64,000 nucleotides of DNA from CALDSL01 sp039810245 (GTDB lineage Bacteria; Chloroflexota; Anaerolineae; Anaerolineales; Anaerolineaceae). The stretch lies in contig JBDHWQ010000018.1 in assembly GCA_039810245.1 (NCBI GenBank), positions 15,932-79,931 on the forward strand, written 5' to 3'. Positions 6,849 through 15,214 of the stretch are shown piece after piece (positions within the stretch are counted from its first letter, which is position 1; every line of letters starts with the position of its first letter). The translations under genes were made by a program, and so were the position numbers. The notes under the pieces are model-generated. The model made no database searches. It worked only from the letters and a program-made list of their open reading frames with translations, and had not been told where the DNA came from.

Positions 6849-8483
6849 TTATCCCGGCGGTGCAACACCGGCGCGATGCGCGAGCAGCTCGGCGCGCATA
6901 AATGCGCCGGTGCGCGGGAACAGGCGGCGGTTGAGGTCGAGCAGCGAGGTAGGCAGCACCCGGCTGCGGCGCAGCAAGTCATCATCTTTGAGCACTTCGT
7001 GCGGCGGGCCGTCGGCAATGACGCGGCCATCGTACACCAGCAGCACGCGGTTGGCGTAAATGACCGACAGGTCGACATCATGGGTGATAAAGAGGATCGA
7101 ATCGAATCCCGGCATCTGCAGGATTACATCCATGAAGGACATGTAATTCCAGTAGTCCTGCCCGGCGGTAGGCTCGTCCATCATCAGGATCCGCGAGCGC
7201 ATGGCCAGCACCGCGGCGATGCCAATGCGCTTTTGCTGCCCGAATGACAGTGCCAGCGGGGGGGAATCAATCTCGGATTCCAGGCGCACGGTCTGCAAGG
7301 CCATATCTACATCGGCGCGGATGCGCTCGGGCGCGTGCTTGAGATTTTTGGGGCCAAAGGCCAGCTCTTCGCGCACCGTCTGCGCAAAGAGCATCTGCGA
7401 TGGACTCTGGAACACATAACCGATGGTGTTGGCGGCCTGGGCTACGGAGATATCGCGCGTATTCTTGCCTTCCAGCAGAACGCTGCCGCTGGTGGGCTTG
7501 ATCAGACCCATGGCATGCTTGACCAGCGTGGATTTACCCGCCCCGTTGTGGCCGAGAATGGCGATCACATCACCGCAATGGATGGTGAGATTGATATCGT
7601 GAAGCACCTCCGGCAGGTCTGGCGCATAGCGGAAGGAGACGTTTTGGAACTCCACCAGCGCGTCGCTGCCGCCAGGCTTCAGGTACGGCTCGAAGTGCGG
7701 CGCGGGCTCAACGGCAGCACGCTCCATCACTACCTGCGCCGGCAGCTTAATGCGGTGGTAATCTACAACCTGCATCAGCCCATCCGCCTGGCCGGAATAG
7801 ATCTGCTCGCCATCATCCAGATAAAGCACCGAATCAGGCTTAACCGCGAGCACATCTTCCACGCGGTGCTCCACCAGCAGGATAGAAATACCCTCATCCG
7901 CCAGGCGACGGAATAGCTGCAGCGCCTCGTGGGCCGAAGCCGGGTCGAGACTGGCCAGCGGTTCGTCCAGCAGCAAAATCTTTGGGCGCATGGCCAGCAC
8001 GCCAGCCAGGGCCACTTTCTGTTTCTCGCCGCCGGAAATGCCAAAAGTTTCGCGGTCCCGCAGGTGCAGAATGCCCAGGTAGTCGAGAGTCTCATCCACA
8101 CGACGAGTCATTTCCTCGGGAGAAAGGCCCAGGTTCTCCAGACCGAAGGCCACATCGTTGAGAACGTAACTGCCAACGATCTGGCGCTCAGGGTCTTGCA
8201 GCAGCGTGCCAACCACCTGCGACAGCTCGGCCATGGTCATTTCGCGCGCCGGGCGGCCGAACAGGTCAATCTCGCCGGATAATTCGCCGCGGTAAGTGCG
8301 CGGAATCAGCCCGTTAATACAGCGCATCAGGGTCGTCTTGCCACAGCCGCTGGAACCGGCCAGCAGCATCAGCTCGCCGGGATGCAGGTCGAACTGGATG
8401 GCGTGAATCGCCGGCTGCTGCCGGATGCGGTAGCGGAAGGTAAGATTACGGACGGAGAGTGGAATGGCCGGCGAAGATTCCAA
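6849..8483 (-). CDS. ECF transporter ATPase, two fused ABC domains
   Basis: About 544 residues with two ABC ATPase domains in one chain, as in the YkoD-type fusions. Domain 1 has Walker A GSSGCGKTT, signature ISGGEKQK and Walker B ILLLDEPLASLD. Domain 2 has GHNGAGKST, a divergent signature LSFGQQKR and ILMMDEPTAGQD. It powers uptake together with the EcfT and S proteins encoded downstream. The start is uncertain: TTG at 8483 is preferred because GAGGA lies 5 nt before it; TTG at 8495 is in frame but has no ribosome binding site. Confidence 0.88.
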   Translation of the reverse strand: MESSPAIPLSVRNLTFRYRIRQQPAIHAIQFDLHPGELMLLAGSSGCGKTTLMRCINGLIPRTYRGELSGEIDLFGRPAREMTMAELSQVVGTLLQDPERQIVGSYVLNDVAFGLENLGLSPEEMTRRVDETLDYLGILHLRDRETFGISGGEKQKVALAGVLAMRPKILLLDEPLASLDPASAHEALQLFRRLADEGISILLVEHRVEDVLAVKPDSVLYLDDGEQIYSGQADGLMQVVDYHRIKLPAQVVMERAAVEPAPHFEPYLKPGGSDALVEFQNVSFRYAPDLPEVLHDINLTIHCGDVIAILGHNGAGKSTLVKHAMGLIKPTSGSVLLEGKNTRDISVAQAANTIGYVFQSPSQMLFAQTVREELAFGPKNLKHAPERIRADVDMALQTVRLESEIDSPPLALSFGQQKRIGIAAVLAMRSRILMMDEPTAGQDYWNYMSFMDVILQMPGFDSILFITHDVDLSVIYANRVLLVYDGRVIADGPPHEVLKDDDLLRRSRVLPTSLLDLNRRLFPRTGAFMRAELLAHRAGVAPPG

Positions 8484-8517
8484 TGCATTCCTCAATGGTT
8501 ACGGGGTAGATAGGCTT

Positions 8518-8523
8518 ATTATA
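8518..8523 (-). promoter_or_regulatory. Possible -10 box for the ECF operon
   Basis: Perfect TATAAT on the minus strand about 35 nt before the ATPase start. No convincing -35. The rest of the 8496-8739 gap shows nothing else recognisable. Confidence 0.35.
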
Positions 8524-8739
8524 CGCCAGCGTGGAAACGCGGGATGCGAAAAAGGGATAAATTTAGGACGTTGTTTAGACAAGAATCCAGACTTCCATCT
8601 GGAACAAGCTTCACCGCCGTGACTTTAATACCAGTGAATGCCTTGAGGCTGATCCAGTTGATCGCACCCGTCGATGGATGCTGGAATTCTACTAATGATA
8701 CAATGAATTTCCCACAAGACGAAGCTAGAAGGAGCACCT

Positions 8740-9678
8740 GTGATCCAATCAACCGCGCAGCGCATCCTCGATCAGATACAAACCGTGATCATCGGCAAGG
8801 AAGAAACCCTCCGTATGGTACTGGCAGCGGTGCTGTGCGAAGGACATGTCCTGCTGGAAGATGTACCCGGCACCGGCAAGACCACGCTGGCGCGCGCGCT
8901 GGCCGCGTCACTGGGCTGCACGTTCCGGCGCATCCAATTTACGCCCGATTTGCTTCCCTCAGACGTCACCGGCTTGAGCTGGTTTAACCTCAAGAACCAG
9001 GAATTTGAGTTCCGCCCCGGCCCGGTGATGGCTCAAGTGGTGCTGGCGGATGAGATCAACCGCGCCACGCCGCGCACCCAGTCGGCGCTGCTGGAAGCCA
9101 TGCAGGAGCGCCAGGTGACCAGTGACGGGGTGACCCGCCCGCTGCCGCGGCCGTTCCTGGTGCTGGCCACGCAAAACCCGGTGGAGCTGGAAGGCACATT
9201 TCCGCTGCCCGAGGCGCAGATTGACCGCTTCTTTGTGCGCGTTGCCATTGGTTACCCCGACCAGCGCGAAGAAAACGCCATCCTGGAGCGCTTTCGCAAA
9301 CACGACCCGCTGGCCGGCCTGCAGCCGGTAACCGGGCCGGATGAGATCGCGGCGATGATCGAAGCGCGCAAGGACGTGCGTGTGGAAGACAGCGTTCGCG
9401 ATTATGTGGTGCGCATCGCGCGCGCCACGCGCGAAGACCACGATATCCAGCTCGGCGCCAGCCCGCGCGCCAGCCTGGCGCTGTACCAGGCGGCGCAAGC
9501 CTGGGCAGGCATGGCCGGGCGCGACTACGTCCTACCCGACGACGTCAAGAAGATGGCGCCAGCGGTGTTAGGCCACCGGCTGATGGTTTCTGCGCAGGCG
9601 CAATTACGCGGGCGTAACACGCAGGAGTTAATTGCGGATATCGTCGCCGCAGTTCCGGTACCCGTTGAGCCGGCATGA
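8740..9678 (+). CDS. MoxR-type AAA+ ATPase
   Basis: 312 residues. Walker A DVPGTGKTT at residues 41-49, Walker B VVLADEINRATPRTQSALLE, and the MoxR hallmark ATQNPVELEGTFPLPEAQ are present. MoxR ATPases act as chaperone-like maturation factors in the cytoplasm and are usually followed by DUF58 and transglutaminase/DUF4129 genes, as here. The GTG start at 8740 is supported by AAGGAG at 8729-8734. The stop overlaps the next start by 4 nt. Confidence 0.93.
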   Translation: MIQSTAQRILDQIQTVIIGKEETLRMVLAAVLCEGHVLLEDVPGTGKTTLARALAASLGCTFRRIQFTPDLLPSDVTGLSWFNLKNQEFEFRPGPVMAQVVLADEINRATPRTQSALLEAMQERQVTSDGVTRPLPRPFLVLATQNPVELEGTFPLPEAQIDRFFVRVAIGYPDQREENAILERFRKHDPLAGLQPVTGPDEIAAMIEARKDVRVEDSVRDYVVRIARATREDHDIQLGASPRASLALYQAAQAWAGMAGRDYVLPDDVKKMAPAVLGHRLMVSAQAQLRGRNTQELIADIVAAVPVPVEPA

Positions 9679-10877
9679 TTGGACCTGGCTGGTTCCCCCT
9701 GCTGGCGCTGGTGATTTTTCTTGGTGCGCTGTTCGACCTGCCCTGGGTGGTGACCGTGGCCATTACCCTGCTGGCAGTGCTGGGGCTGGCCTGGGTCTGG
9801 AAACAGCGCGTACTGCAGCAGGTGCATTACCGGCGGCGCTGGCATTACCGGCGCGGTTTCCCCGGTGAGCACCTGGATGTGCGCGTTGAGGTAGAAAACC
9901 GCAAGCTGCTGCCCGTATCCTGGCTGCGCGTACGCGACCCATGGCCCAAGGATGTTGGCCCTGAAGATGGCGATATCCTCGCGCCCACACACGTGCCAGG
10001 CCAGGGTGTTCTGGTCAACCTGTACAGCCTGCGCTGGTTCCAGCGCTCCACGCGCGCCTACCGGCTGCTGCTGCGCAAACGCGGCTACTACCCGGTAGGG
10101 CCGTACGAGATGGAAGCCGGCGACATGCTGGGCATGTTTGAGACCGAGCGAAAATCAACGGATACCGAGTTCATCACGGTATTCCCCGAGCTGCTGCCAT
10201 TCCAGAGCCTGAATCTGCCCACCGAAGACCCATTTGGCGACCGCCCCACGCGCCGCCGCCGGTTCGAAGACCCGGTGCAAGTGATGGGCATTCGCGAATA
10301 TCGACCCGAAGATGGCTTCCGGCGCATCCACTGGCCAGCCACGGCGCGCACGGGCGAACTGCAGGTGAAACAGTACCAGCAGGTTTCGGCGCGGGTGCTG
10401 GTGGTATGCCTGAATGTGACCACCACCGAGCATCACTGGCTGGGCGCCGCCTCACATCTGCTGGAGCACCTGGTGAAAGTATGCGCCACACTGGTAGACC
10501 GCGGTATACACGACGGTTACGCGGTGGGGCTGTTCTCTAACGGCTGCCTGGCGCACGCCGACCAGCCTTTTCGCATCCCACCCGGGCGCTCGCGCAACCA
10601 GCTCGGTCTGCTGCTGCAAGCCCTGGCCGGTGTGACCAGCTTCACCACCGGCGCCTTCGAGTGGGTGCTGACCCGCGCTCTGCCGCAACTGCCTTACGGG
10701 GCCACGCTGTTGATTGTCACCGCGTTTATTACCCCAGAACTGGCGGAAACGCTGGCGCGGCTGCGCGCCTACCGGCCCAATCTCACCGTGTTGACCTATG
10801 CGGACAGCCCATTGAAAGAGATTCCAGGCGTGCGCGTGACGTTGATGCCCGTGCCGCGCGAAGAGGAGCGGGCATGA
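9675..10877 (+). CDS. DUF58 membrane-anchored protein
   Basis: 400 residues. Two hydrophobic segments in the first 45 residues anchor it. The DUF58 core is seen at RRIHWPATARTGELQVKQY, followed by a vWA-like fold. It is the usual partner of MoxR ATPases. The start overlaps the moxR stop (ATGA) and the stop overlaps the next gene by 4 nt, so the three genes are translationally coupled. Precise function is not known for the family; roles in envelope stress or cell-wall assembly are proposed. Confidence 0.88.
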   Translation: MIGPGWFPLLALVIFLGALFDLPWVVTVAITLLAVLGLAWVWKQRVLQQVHYRRRWHYRRGFPGEHLDVRVEVENRKLLPVSWLRVRDPWPKDVGPEDGDILAPTHVPGQGVLVNLYSLRWFQRSTRAYRLLLRKRGYYPVGPYEMEAGDMLGMFETERKSTDTEFITVFPELLPFQSLNLPTEDPFGDRPTRRRRFEDPVQVMGIREYRPEDGFRRIHWPATARTGELQVKQYQQVSARVLVVCLNVTTTEHHWLGAASHLLEHLVKVCATLVDRGIHDGYAVGLFSNGCLAHADQPFRIPPGRSRNQLGLLLQALAGVTSFTTGAFEWVLTRALPQLPYGATLLIVTAFITPELAETLARLRAYRPNLTVLTYADSPLKEIPGVRVTLMPVPREEERA

Positions 10878-12337
10878 ACCGCACGCCCCCTGCCCCTACC
10901 CCACTGATCATCCGTATTCGCTTCTGGGCCGAGCTGGCGCGGCTGATGCTGGTGGCGATGGAGCTGATGCTGGTTAGCGGGTGGTATAGCGGGCTGGATA
11001 CGCAGCAGCAGGGCTGGGGTCGCGTGGCGCTGGTGCTGGGCGTTGTGGTAATGATCAGCCATTACCTGGCACGGCTGCTCAATGCCGTACACATTTCCGC
11101 TCGCGGCCGGCGCATCCTATTCGCAGCGTGGATTATCACGGCCATGCTGGGCAGCATGAAGCTGCTGATTTTCCCGCACCAGCCGGTACGGCTGGCGGAG
11201 CTACTGACCCTGCCGTTCATCGTGGTGGGACCAGAGCAGAACGCCAGCCTGGGCGGGTTTTTGCACCTGCTGCTGGTGGGCTTTCTCATCTGGCGCGGTG
11301 TGGTGCTGGCCGCCGCCCCGGTGACAGTGACGCAGGTCCAGCGCAGCTTCCAGGTGGGCATCGTGGTGCTGATCTTCTACGGGCTGAGCCTGGGGCGCGC
11401 GGCGAATGCGGGGTATGGTTTGGTGTTTGCTTTCCTGACCATCGGCATCCTGGGCATGGCCTCGGTGCGCATGAGCGTACTTAGCGATCTGCGCGGCGGG
11501 CGCGCAGGTCGCTTTGCGCCAGATTGGGTGCTGGCAATCGCCGGGTCGGCGCTGCTGTTGGTGGGGTTGGGACTGCTGGGGGGAAGCCTGTTGCACTGGC
11601 CGGTGGCGTGGCTGGTAAAGGCATTCACCGGGCTGGTGATGGGGCTGCTGGGCGTCGTGCTGGTAGTGATGGCCTACCCTCTGCTGCTGCTGGTTCAATG
11701 GATTGGCCCGGCGATGCAAAATTTATTCGCCAATTTCCCACAGATCATTCTGTTCCAACAGATCGAAGCGTGGCTGGAAGAAATGGCCAAAAACCCAATC
11801 CACATCAGCCCGGTGCTGACGGAAGCCTTCAATGCCAGCCGGGTGGGCATGCGCGTGCTCACGCTGGCGGCCGTTTTTGTGATCGTGCTCCTGCTGCTGC
11901 GTATCCGCCCGCTGCGCCGGCGCACCGAAACTGAAGAAGAGACCAGCAACGTAGAGCTGCGCCTGGCCTGGCCGCGGCGGGAACGCCAGCCGCGGCGCGG
12001 ACTGGCGGGCATCCCCGGGCTGCGGCGCTGGCTGGCAGCAGCGCACATCCGGCGCATCTACGGTGAGTTGATGACGCTGTTTGCGCGTATGCAGCAGCCG
12101 CGCCCGCAGGCGCTGACGCCACTGGAGTTTCTACCTCACATGCAATCGGCGCTGCCCGAACACATCGCCGAGTTAGAAACAATCACGCGCGCATATATTG
12201 GAATCCGCTACGGCCAGTACCCAGAGACGCATGATGAAGTGCAGGCGGTGGAACAGGCCTGGGCACGCGTGCAATCGGCAGGACGCAGGGTTATCGTGCA
12301 GGAAAATCGGAAAACGAAAGGCAGCGGCAGCGTCTGA
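10874..12337 (+). CDS. Multi-TM protein with C-terminal DUF4129 domain
   Basis: 487 residues with about nine hydrophobic segments in the first 350 residues. The C-terminal part, including ALTPLEFL and ITRAYIGIRYGQYP, matches DUF4129, which normally ends transglutaminase-like membrane proteins. Here no transglutaminase Cys-His-Asp domain is seen, so the protein keeps only the membrane and DUF4129 parts. The ATG at 10874 overlaps the DUF58 stop by 4 nt; a longer in-frame start at 10661 would overlap DUF58 by 216 nt and is unlikely. The stop codon lies in the loop of the terminator hairpin. Confidence 0.75.
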   Translation: MNRTPPAPTPLIIRIRFWAELARLMLVAMELMLVSGWYSGLDTQQQGWGRVALVLGVVVMISHYLARLLNAVHISARGRRILFAAWIITAMLGSMKLLIFPHQPVRLAELLTLPFIVVGPEQNASLGGFLHLLLVGFLIWRGVVLAAAPVTVTQVQRSFQVGIVVLIFYGLSLGRAANAGYGLVFAFLTIGILGMASVRMSVLSDLRGGRAGRFAPDWVLAIAGSALLLVGLGLLGGSLLHWPVAWLVKAFTGLVMGLLGVVLVVMAYPLLLLVQWIGPAMQNLFANFPQIILFQQIEAWLEEMAKNPIHISPVLTEAFNASRVGMRVLTLAAVFVIVLLLLRIRPLRRRTETEEETSNVELRLAWPRRERQPRRGLAGIPGLRRWLAAAHIRRIYGELMTLFARMQQPRPQALTPLEFLPHMQSALPEHIAELETITRAYIGIRYGQYPETHDEVQAVEQAWARVQSAGRRVIVQENRKTKGSGSV

Positions 12338-12352
12338 GGCGCTGCCGCTGCC
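12320..12352. terminator. Hairpin between convergent genes
   Basis: Perfect 13-bp stem (GGCAGCGGCAGCG) with a 7-nt loop holding the TGA stop of the upstream gene. No T tract. Probably limits read-through in both directions. Confidence 0.55.
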
Positions 12353-12367
12353 CTGATGTGCTTGTTC

Positions 12368-13723
12368 CTATTGCATCGCCTTGAGGATGCGGGCGATGTG
12401 TTTGGCGCCCTTGAGATAATCATCCAGGCGGATGTTTTCGTTCGGGGCGTGAGCCTGCGAGCCAGGGTAACCAACGCCGGCGGTGACGATGGGAATATGC
12501 AGCGCTTCGGTGAACAGATGGTTGGGGCCAGAGCCGCCGGTCATGGGCACGACCAGCATGGGCGAGCCATACACTTCCTCGGCAGCATCTACCACCATGC
12601 GCACAAATGGATCATCCGGGTCGGTTCGGTCGGGGGCTTCGCCGCCCAGAAATTGGATGTTCACATCCTCAAAGCCGTGGCGGTCGAGGTGCGCGCGCAG
12701 CAGTTCCAGCGTGCGCTGAGGTGTCTGGTCGGGCACGAGGCGGAAATCCACCTTTGCGCTGGCGCGGGCGGGCAGCACAGTCTTAGACCCAGGCCCCTGG
12801 TAGCCGGACGTCAGGCCGCAAATGGTGCAGGTGGGTTGGAAAACTTCCTGCAGGCGCAGCTCCACGCCCCCGGTCAGCCCGCCGAGGAAGCTCTGGACGC
12901 CGTAGCGGTCGCGGTATTCTTCCGCAGTCTCGGGCAGGCGCTGCATCAGCTCGCGGTCGCGCGCGCTGGGGGGGCGCACATCGTCGTAATAGCCGTCAAT
13001 CAGAATGCGCTCATCCGGTCCTTTGAGGGTGTTGAGTGCCCACACGAGACGCCAGGCCGCATTCGGGAAAATCGATCCACCCAGGCCGGAGTGCACGTCC
13101 TGGTTAGCAGTCTCTACGCTCAGCTCCACATAGCAGATTCCGCGCAGGCCCAGGTATTGCACCGGCTGGTCTTCGTGGTTGACGCCGCCAAATTCCCACA
13201 CGCAGCCATCGGAGCGCATCAGGTCGGCATGCTGATTGACAAAATCTTTGAGATGTACAGAGCTGGTCTCTTCTTCGCCCTCGATGACGAACTTGACACT
13301 GCATGGCAGGTCGCCTTCGGCGGCCAACAGCGCGTCAATAGCGAACAGACGGCTGGTGATGTGGCCTTTGTCGTCGCTGACGCCGCGCGCGAAGAGCTTG
13401 CCATCTTTCAGCGTGGGCACAAACGGTGGGTTCTCCCACAACTCCAGCGGCTCGGCCGGCTGGACGTCATAGTGATTGTAGAATAGCACCGTCTTATCGC
13501 CGCGTCCCTTGCGCTCGGCAAACACGACCGGCGCGCCGCCAGTGGCATAGATCTGCGCGGTGAAGCCGCGTTTTTCCAGCATGCCGGCCACCATTTGCGC
13601 GCACTCGCGCAGGCCCCAGTTCTGCGCTGAAACACTGGGCTGCGCGCACAGGCGAGATAACTCGGCGATATTCTCGCTCAGGTGTTCGTCCATGTAACGG
13701 TCGATCTGCTCAAACTCTGCCAT
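12368..13723 (-). CDS. M20 family dipeptidase/carboxypeptidase
   Basis: 451 residues. Zinc peptidase motifs are visible: YNHYDVQPAEP (zinc His plus catalytic Asp), RGVSDDKGHI (bridging Asp), and IEGEEETSS (catalytic Glu-Glu). A lid domain insertion follows and a final zinc His lies near the C-terminus. Such cytoplasmic enzymes cleave dipeptides or N-acyl amino acids; the substrate is open. ATG at 13723 is chosen because AAAGGA precedes it by 8 nt; the in-frame extension to 13777 has no ribosome binding site. Confidence 0.9.
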   Translation of the reverse strand: MAEFEQIDRYMDEHLSENIAELSRLCAQPSVSAQNWGLRECAQMVAGMLEKRGFTAQIYATGGAPVVFAERKGRGDKTVLFYNHYDVQPAEPLELWENPPFVPTLKDGKLFARGVSDDKGHITSRLFAIDALLAAEGDLPCSVKFVIEGEEETSSVHLKDFVNQHADLMRSDGCVWEFGGVNHEDQPVQYLGLRGICYVELSVETANQDVHSGLGGSIFPNAAWRLVWALNTLKGPDERILIDGYYDDVRPPSARDRELMQRLPETAEEYRDRYGVQSFLGGLTGGVELRLQEVFQPTCTICGLTSGYQGPGSKTVLPARASAKVDFRLVPDQTPQRTLELLRAHLDRHGFEDVNIQFLGGEAPDRTDPDDPFVRMVVDAAEEVYGSPMLVVPMTGGSGPNHLFTEALHIPIVTAGVGYPGSQAHAPNENIRLDDYLKGAKHIARILKAMQ

Positions 13724-13806
13724 GGCACAAATCCTTTCTGTTGATAGCACTTGGTTCGTGAACGAGCCGCATCCCACGCGGATGGGCGGCCGGAGACGCC
13801 TGGTGG

Positions 13807-14355
13807 TTACCAGGGTGGGAAGAAGCGTATGATGCCCGCGCCGCCATAAGCGAACAGGAGCATCTTGCCGATCTTGCCCAGCGCACAGAAGAACAGAAAC
13901 TTGAGCACGGGAATCCTATGCACGCCGGCCGAGAAGCCGGCGATATCAAACAGGGGATTGGGGACAAATGCCAGCACCAGGATGGTAATCTCGCCGTAAT
14001 GCGACATCCACCACTGCACGCGCTCGTAGAAACCGGTTTTTTGGATTACCGTCTGGCCGCTGTAGCCCGCCAGATAGCCGGTCAGCTCGCCTACCGCCGC
14101 GCCCAACCCCAGCACCACCGCCACCCACAGCGGGTTGAAGGATGTATTGGCACCCATCACGGAAGCCAGAGCCACCCCAGGCAGCGGCAGGATCAGCGTG
14201 GCATTGGTGAGGATGGCCAGCAGAAATAATACGGGATATCCCACCGCGCGAATATTGGATACCCGGTCGCGAAAAACGAACAGTGAAACCGTCAACCCAA
14301 CGACGAACACCAGAATCAGGATGCGGGAGAGGTTCTGGCGCAGCGCAGGCTTCAT
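13807..14355 (-). CDS. VTT-domain (SNARE-associated/DedA-like) membrane protein
   Basis: 182 residues, about five hydrophobic segments. The motif GAAVGELTGYLAGYSGQ is the G-rich core of the VTT/YdjX family, membrane proteins implicated in lipid scrambling or ion homeostasis. It lies 3 nt after the uridine kinase stop in the same direction, so the two are probably co-transcribed. The PLPGVALAS segment is also typical. Confidence 0.8.
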   Translation of the reverse strand: MKPALRQNLSRILILVFVVGLTVSLFVFRDRVSNIRAVGYPVLFLLAILTNATLILPLPGVALASVMGANTSFNPLWVAVVLGLGAAVGELTGYLAGYSGQTVIQKTGFYERVQWWMSHYGEITILVLAFVPNPLFDIAGFSAGVHRIPVLKFLFFCALGKIGKMLLFAYGGAGIIRFFPPW

Positions 14356-14358
14356 GGG

Positions 14359-15003
14359 TTAGCCCTGGGAACGGTCGCGTTCCAGCAGGGCTTCGATGCG
14401 CGCGATCACCATATCCATTGCCACCGCGTTCAAACCGCCCTCAGGAATGATCACATCGGCATAACGCTTGGAAGGCTCGACGAACTCAAGATGCATAGGG
14501 CGCACGGTCTGCAGGTACTGCTCAATCACGCGCTCGGTGGTGCGCCCGCGCTCGGCGATATCGCGCTGCAGGCGGCGGATAAAGCGAATGTCGGCGTCGG
14601 TATCTACAAAAATCTTCACGTCCATGATATCGCGCAGAGTAGGCTCGCCAAAAATGAGGATGCCTTCTACCAGGATCACGAGCTGCGGCTCGACATGCAC
14701 GGTGCGGGTGGTGCGCGAGTGGATGGTGAAATCGTAGACGGGCAGGTCCACCGGCTCCCAACGTTTCAGCATCTGGATATGCTGGATCATCAGGTCGGTT
14801 TCGAGCGAATTGGGATGGTCGAAGTTAACTTCGATGCGCTGCTGGTACGGAAGATGGGTCAAATCGCGGTAGTAGGCGTCATGCGGAAGAAACGCGATGC
14901 GATGGCTGCCTACGCGCTGCAGGATGACATTGGCCACGGTAGTCTTGCCCGAACCGGAGCCGCCAGCGATACCAATTACGATCGGGGTTTCGTGTGGGAG
15001 CAT
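14359..15003 (-). CDS. udk: Uridine kinase
   Basis: 214 residues from ATG 15003. The P-loop GIAGGSGSGKTT, the DAYYRDL segment, and NFDHPNSLETDLM are characteristic of uridine/cytidine kinase, which phosphorylates uridine with ATP or GTP in pyrimidine salvage. The TTG/ATG codons at 15048 and 15030 would add up to 15 residues; ATG 15003 best fits the family N-terminus. It has no Shine-Dalgarno but a TATAAT 6 nt upstream, suggesting a leaderless mRNA. upp and pyrG elsewhere in the window belong to the same pyrimidine network. Confidence 0.9.
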   Translation of the reverse strand: MLPHETPIVIGIAGGSGSGKTTVANVILQRVGSHRIAFLPHDAYYRDLTHLPYQQRIEVNFDHPNSLETDLMIQHIQMLKRWEPVDLPVYDFTIHSRTTRTVHVEPQLVILVEGILIFGEPTLRDIMDVKIFVDTDADIRFIRRLQRDIAERGRTTERVIEQYLQTVRPMHLEFVEPSKRYADVIIPEGGLNAVAMDMVIARIEALLERDRSQG

Positions 15004-15009
15004 GGAAAA

Positions 15010-15015
15010 ATTATA
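15010..15015 (-). promoter_or_regulatory. -10 box for leaderless udk
   Basis: Minus-strand TATAAT ending 6 nt before the udk ATG at 15003; no Shine-Dalgarno in between and no clear -35. Confidence 0.5.
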
Positions 15016-15068
15016 CTCCGATTTCGCCATCTTCGAATGATAGTACAATGGGGGTATTCAAACCAAAA

Positions 15069-15141
15069 AGCCACCAAAGGGGCTCGAACCCTTGACCTAG
15101 CGTTTACGAAACGCTCGCTCTGCCAACTGAGCTATGGTGGC
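15069..15141 (-). tRNA. tRNA-Thr (anticodon CGU)
   Basis: Full cloverleaf on the minus strand: acceptor GCCACCA/TGGTGGC, D arm GCTC/GAGC, anticodon stem AGCGT/ACGCT with loop TTCGTAA (anticodon CGT in DNA, reads ACG), T arm AAGGG-TTCGAGC-CCCTT. The discriminator is U and CCA is not encoded. 73 nt. Confidence 0.97.
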
Positions 15142-15150
15142 GTGGGGAAA

Positions 15151-15179
15151 ATTATAATGGAACAGGCTGGAAAAGGCAA
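15151..15179 (-). promoter_or_regulatory. Promoter of tRNA-Thr
   Basis: Minus strand TTGCCT (15174-15179), 17-nt spacer, TATAAT (15151-15156), ending 9 nt before the tRNA. The -10 overlaps a plus-strand TATAAT (15154-15159) that could serve the divergent glycosyltransferase gene. Confidence 0.75.
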
Positions 15180-15214
15180 GAACCTCGAGCCTGCTGGGGA
15201 AGGGAACAGACGGT

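Noticed and set aside
10661..10873. Upstream extension of the DUF4129 gene
   Set aside because: Would overlap the DUF58 gene by over 200 nt; ATGA overlap start at 10874 is the family pattern.
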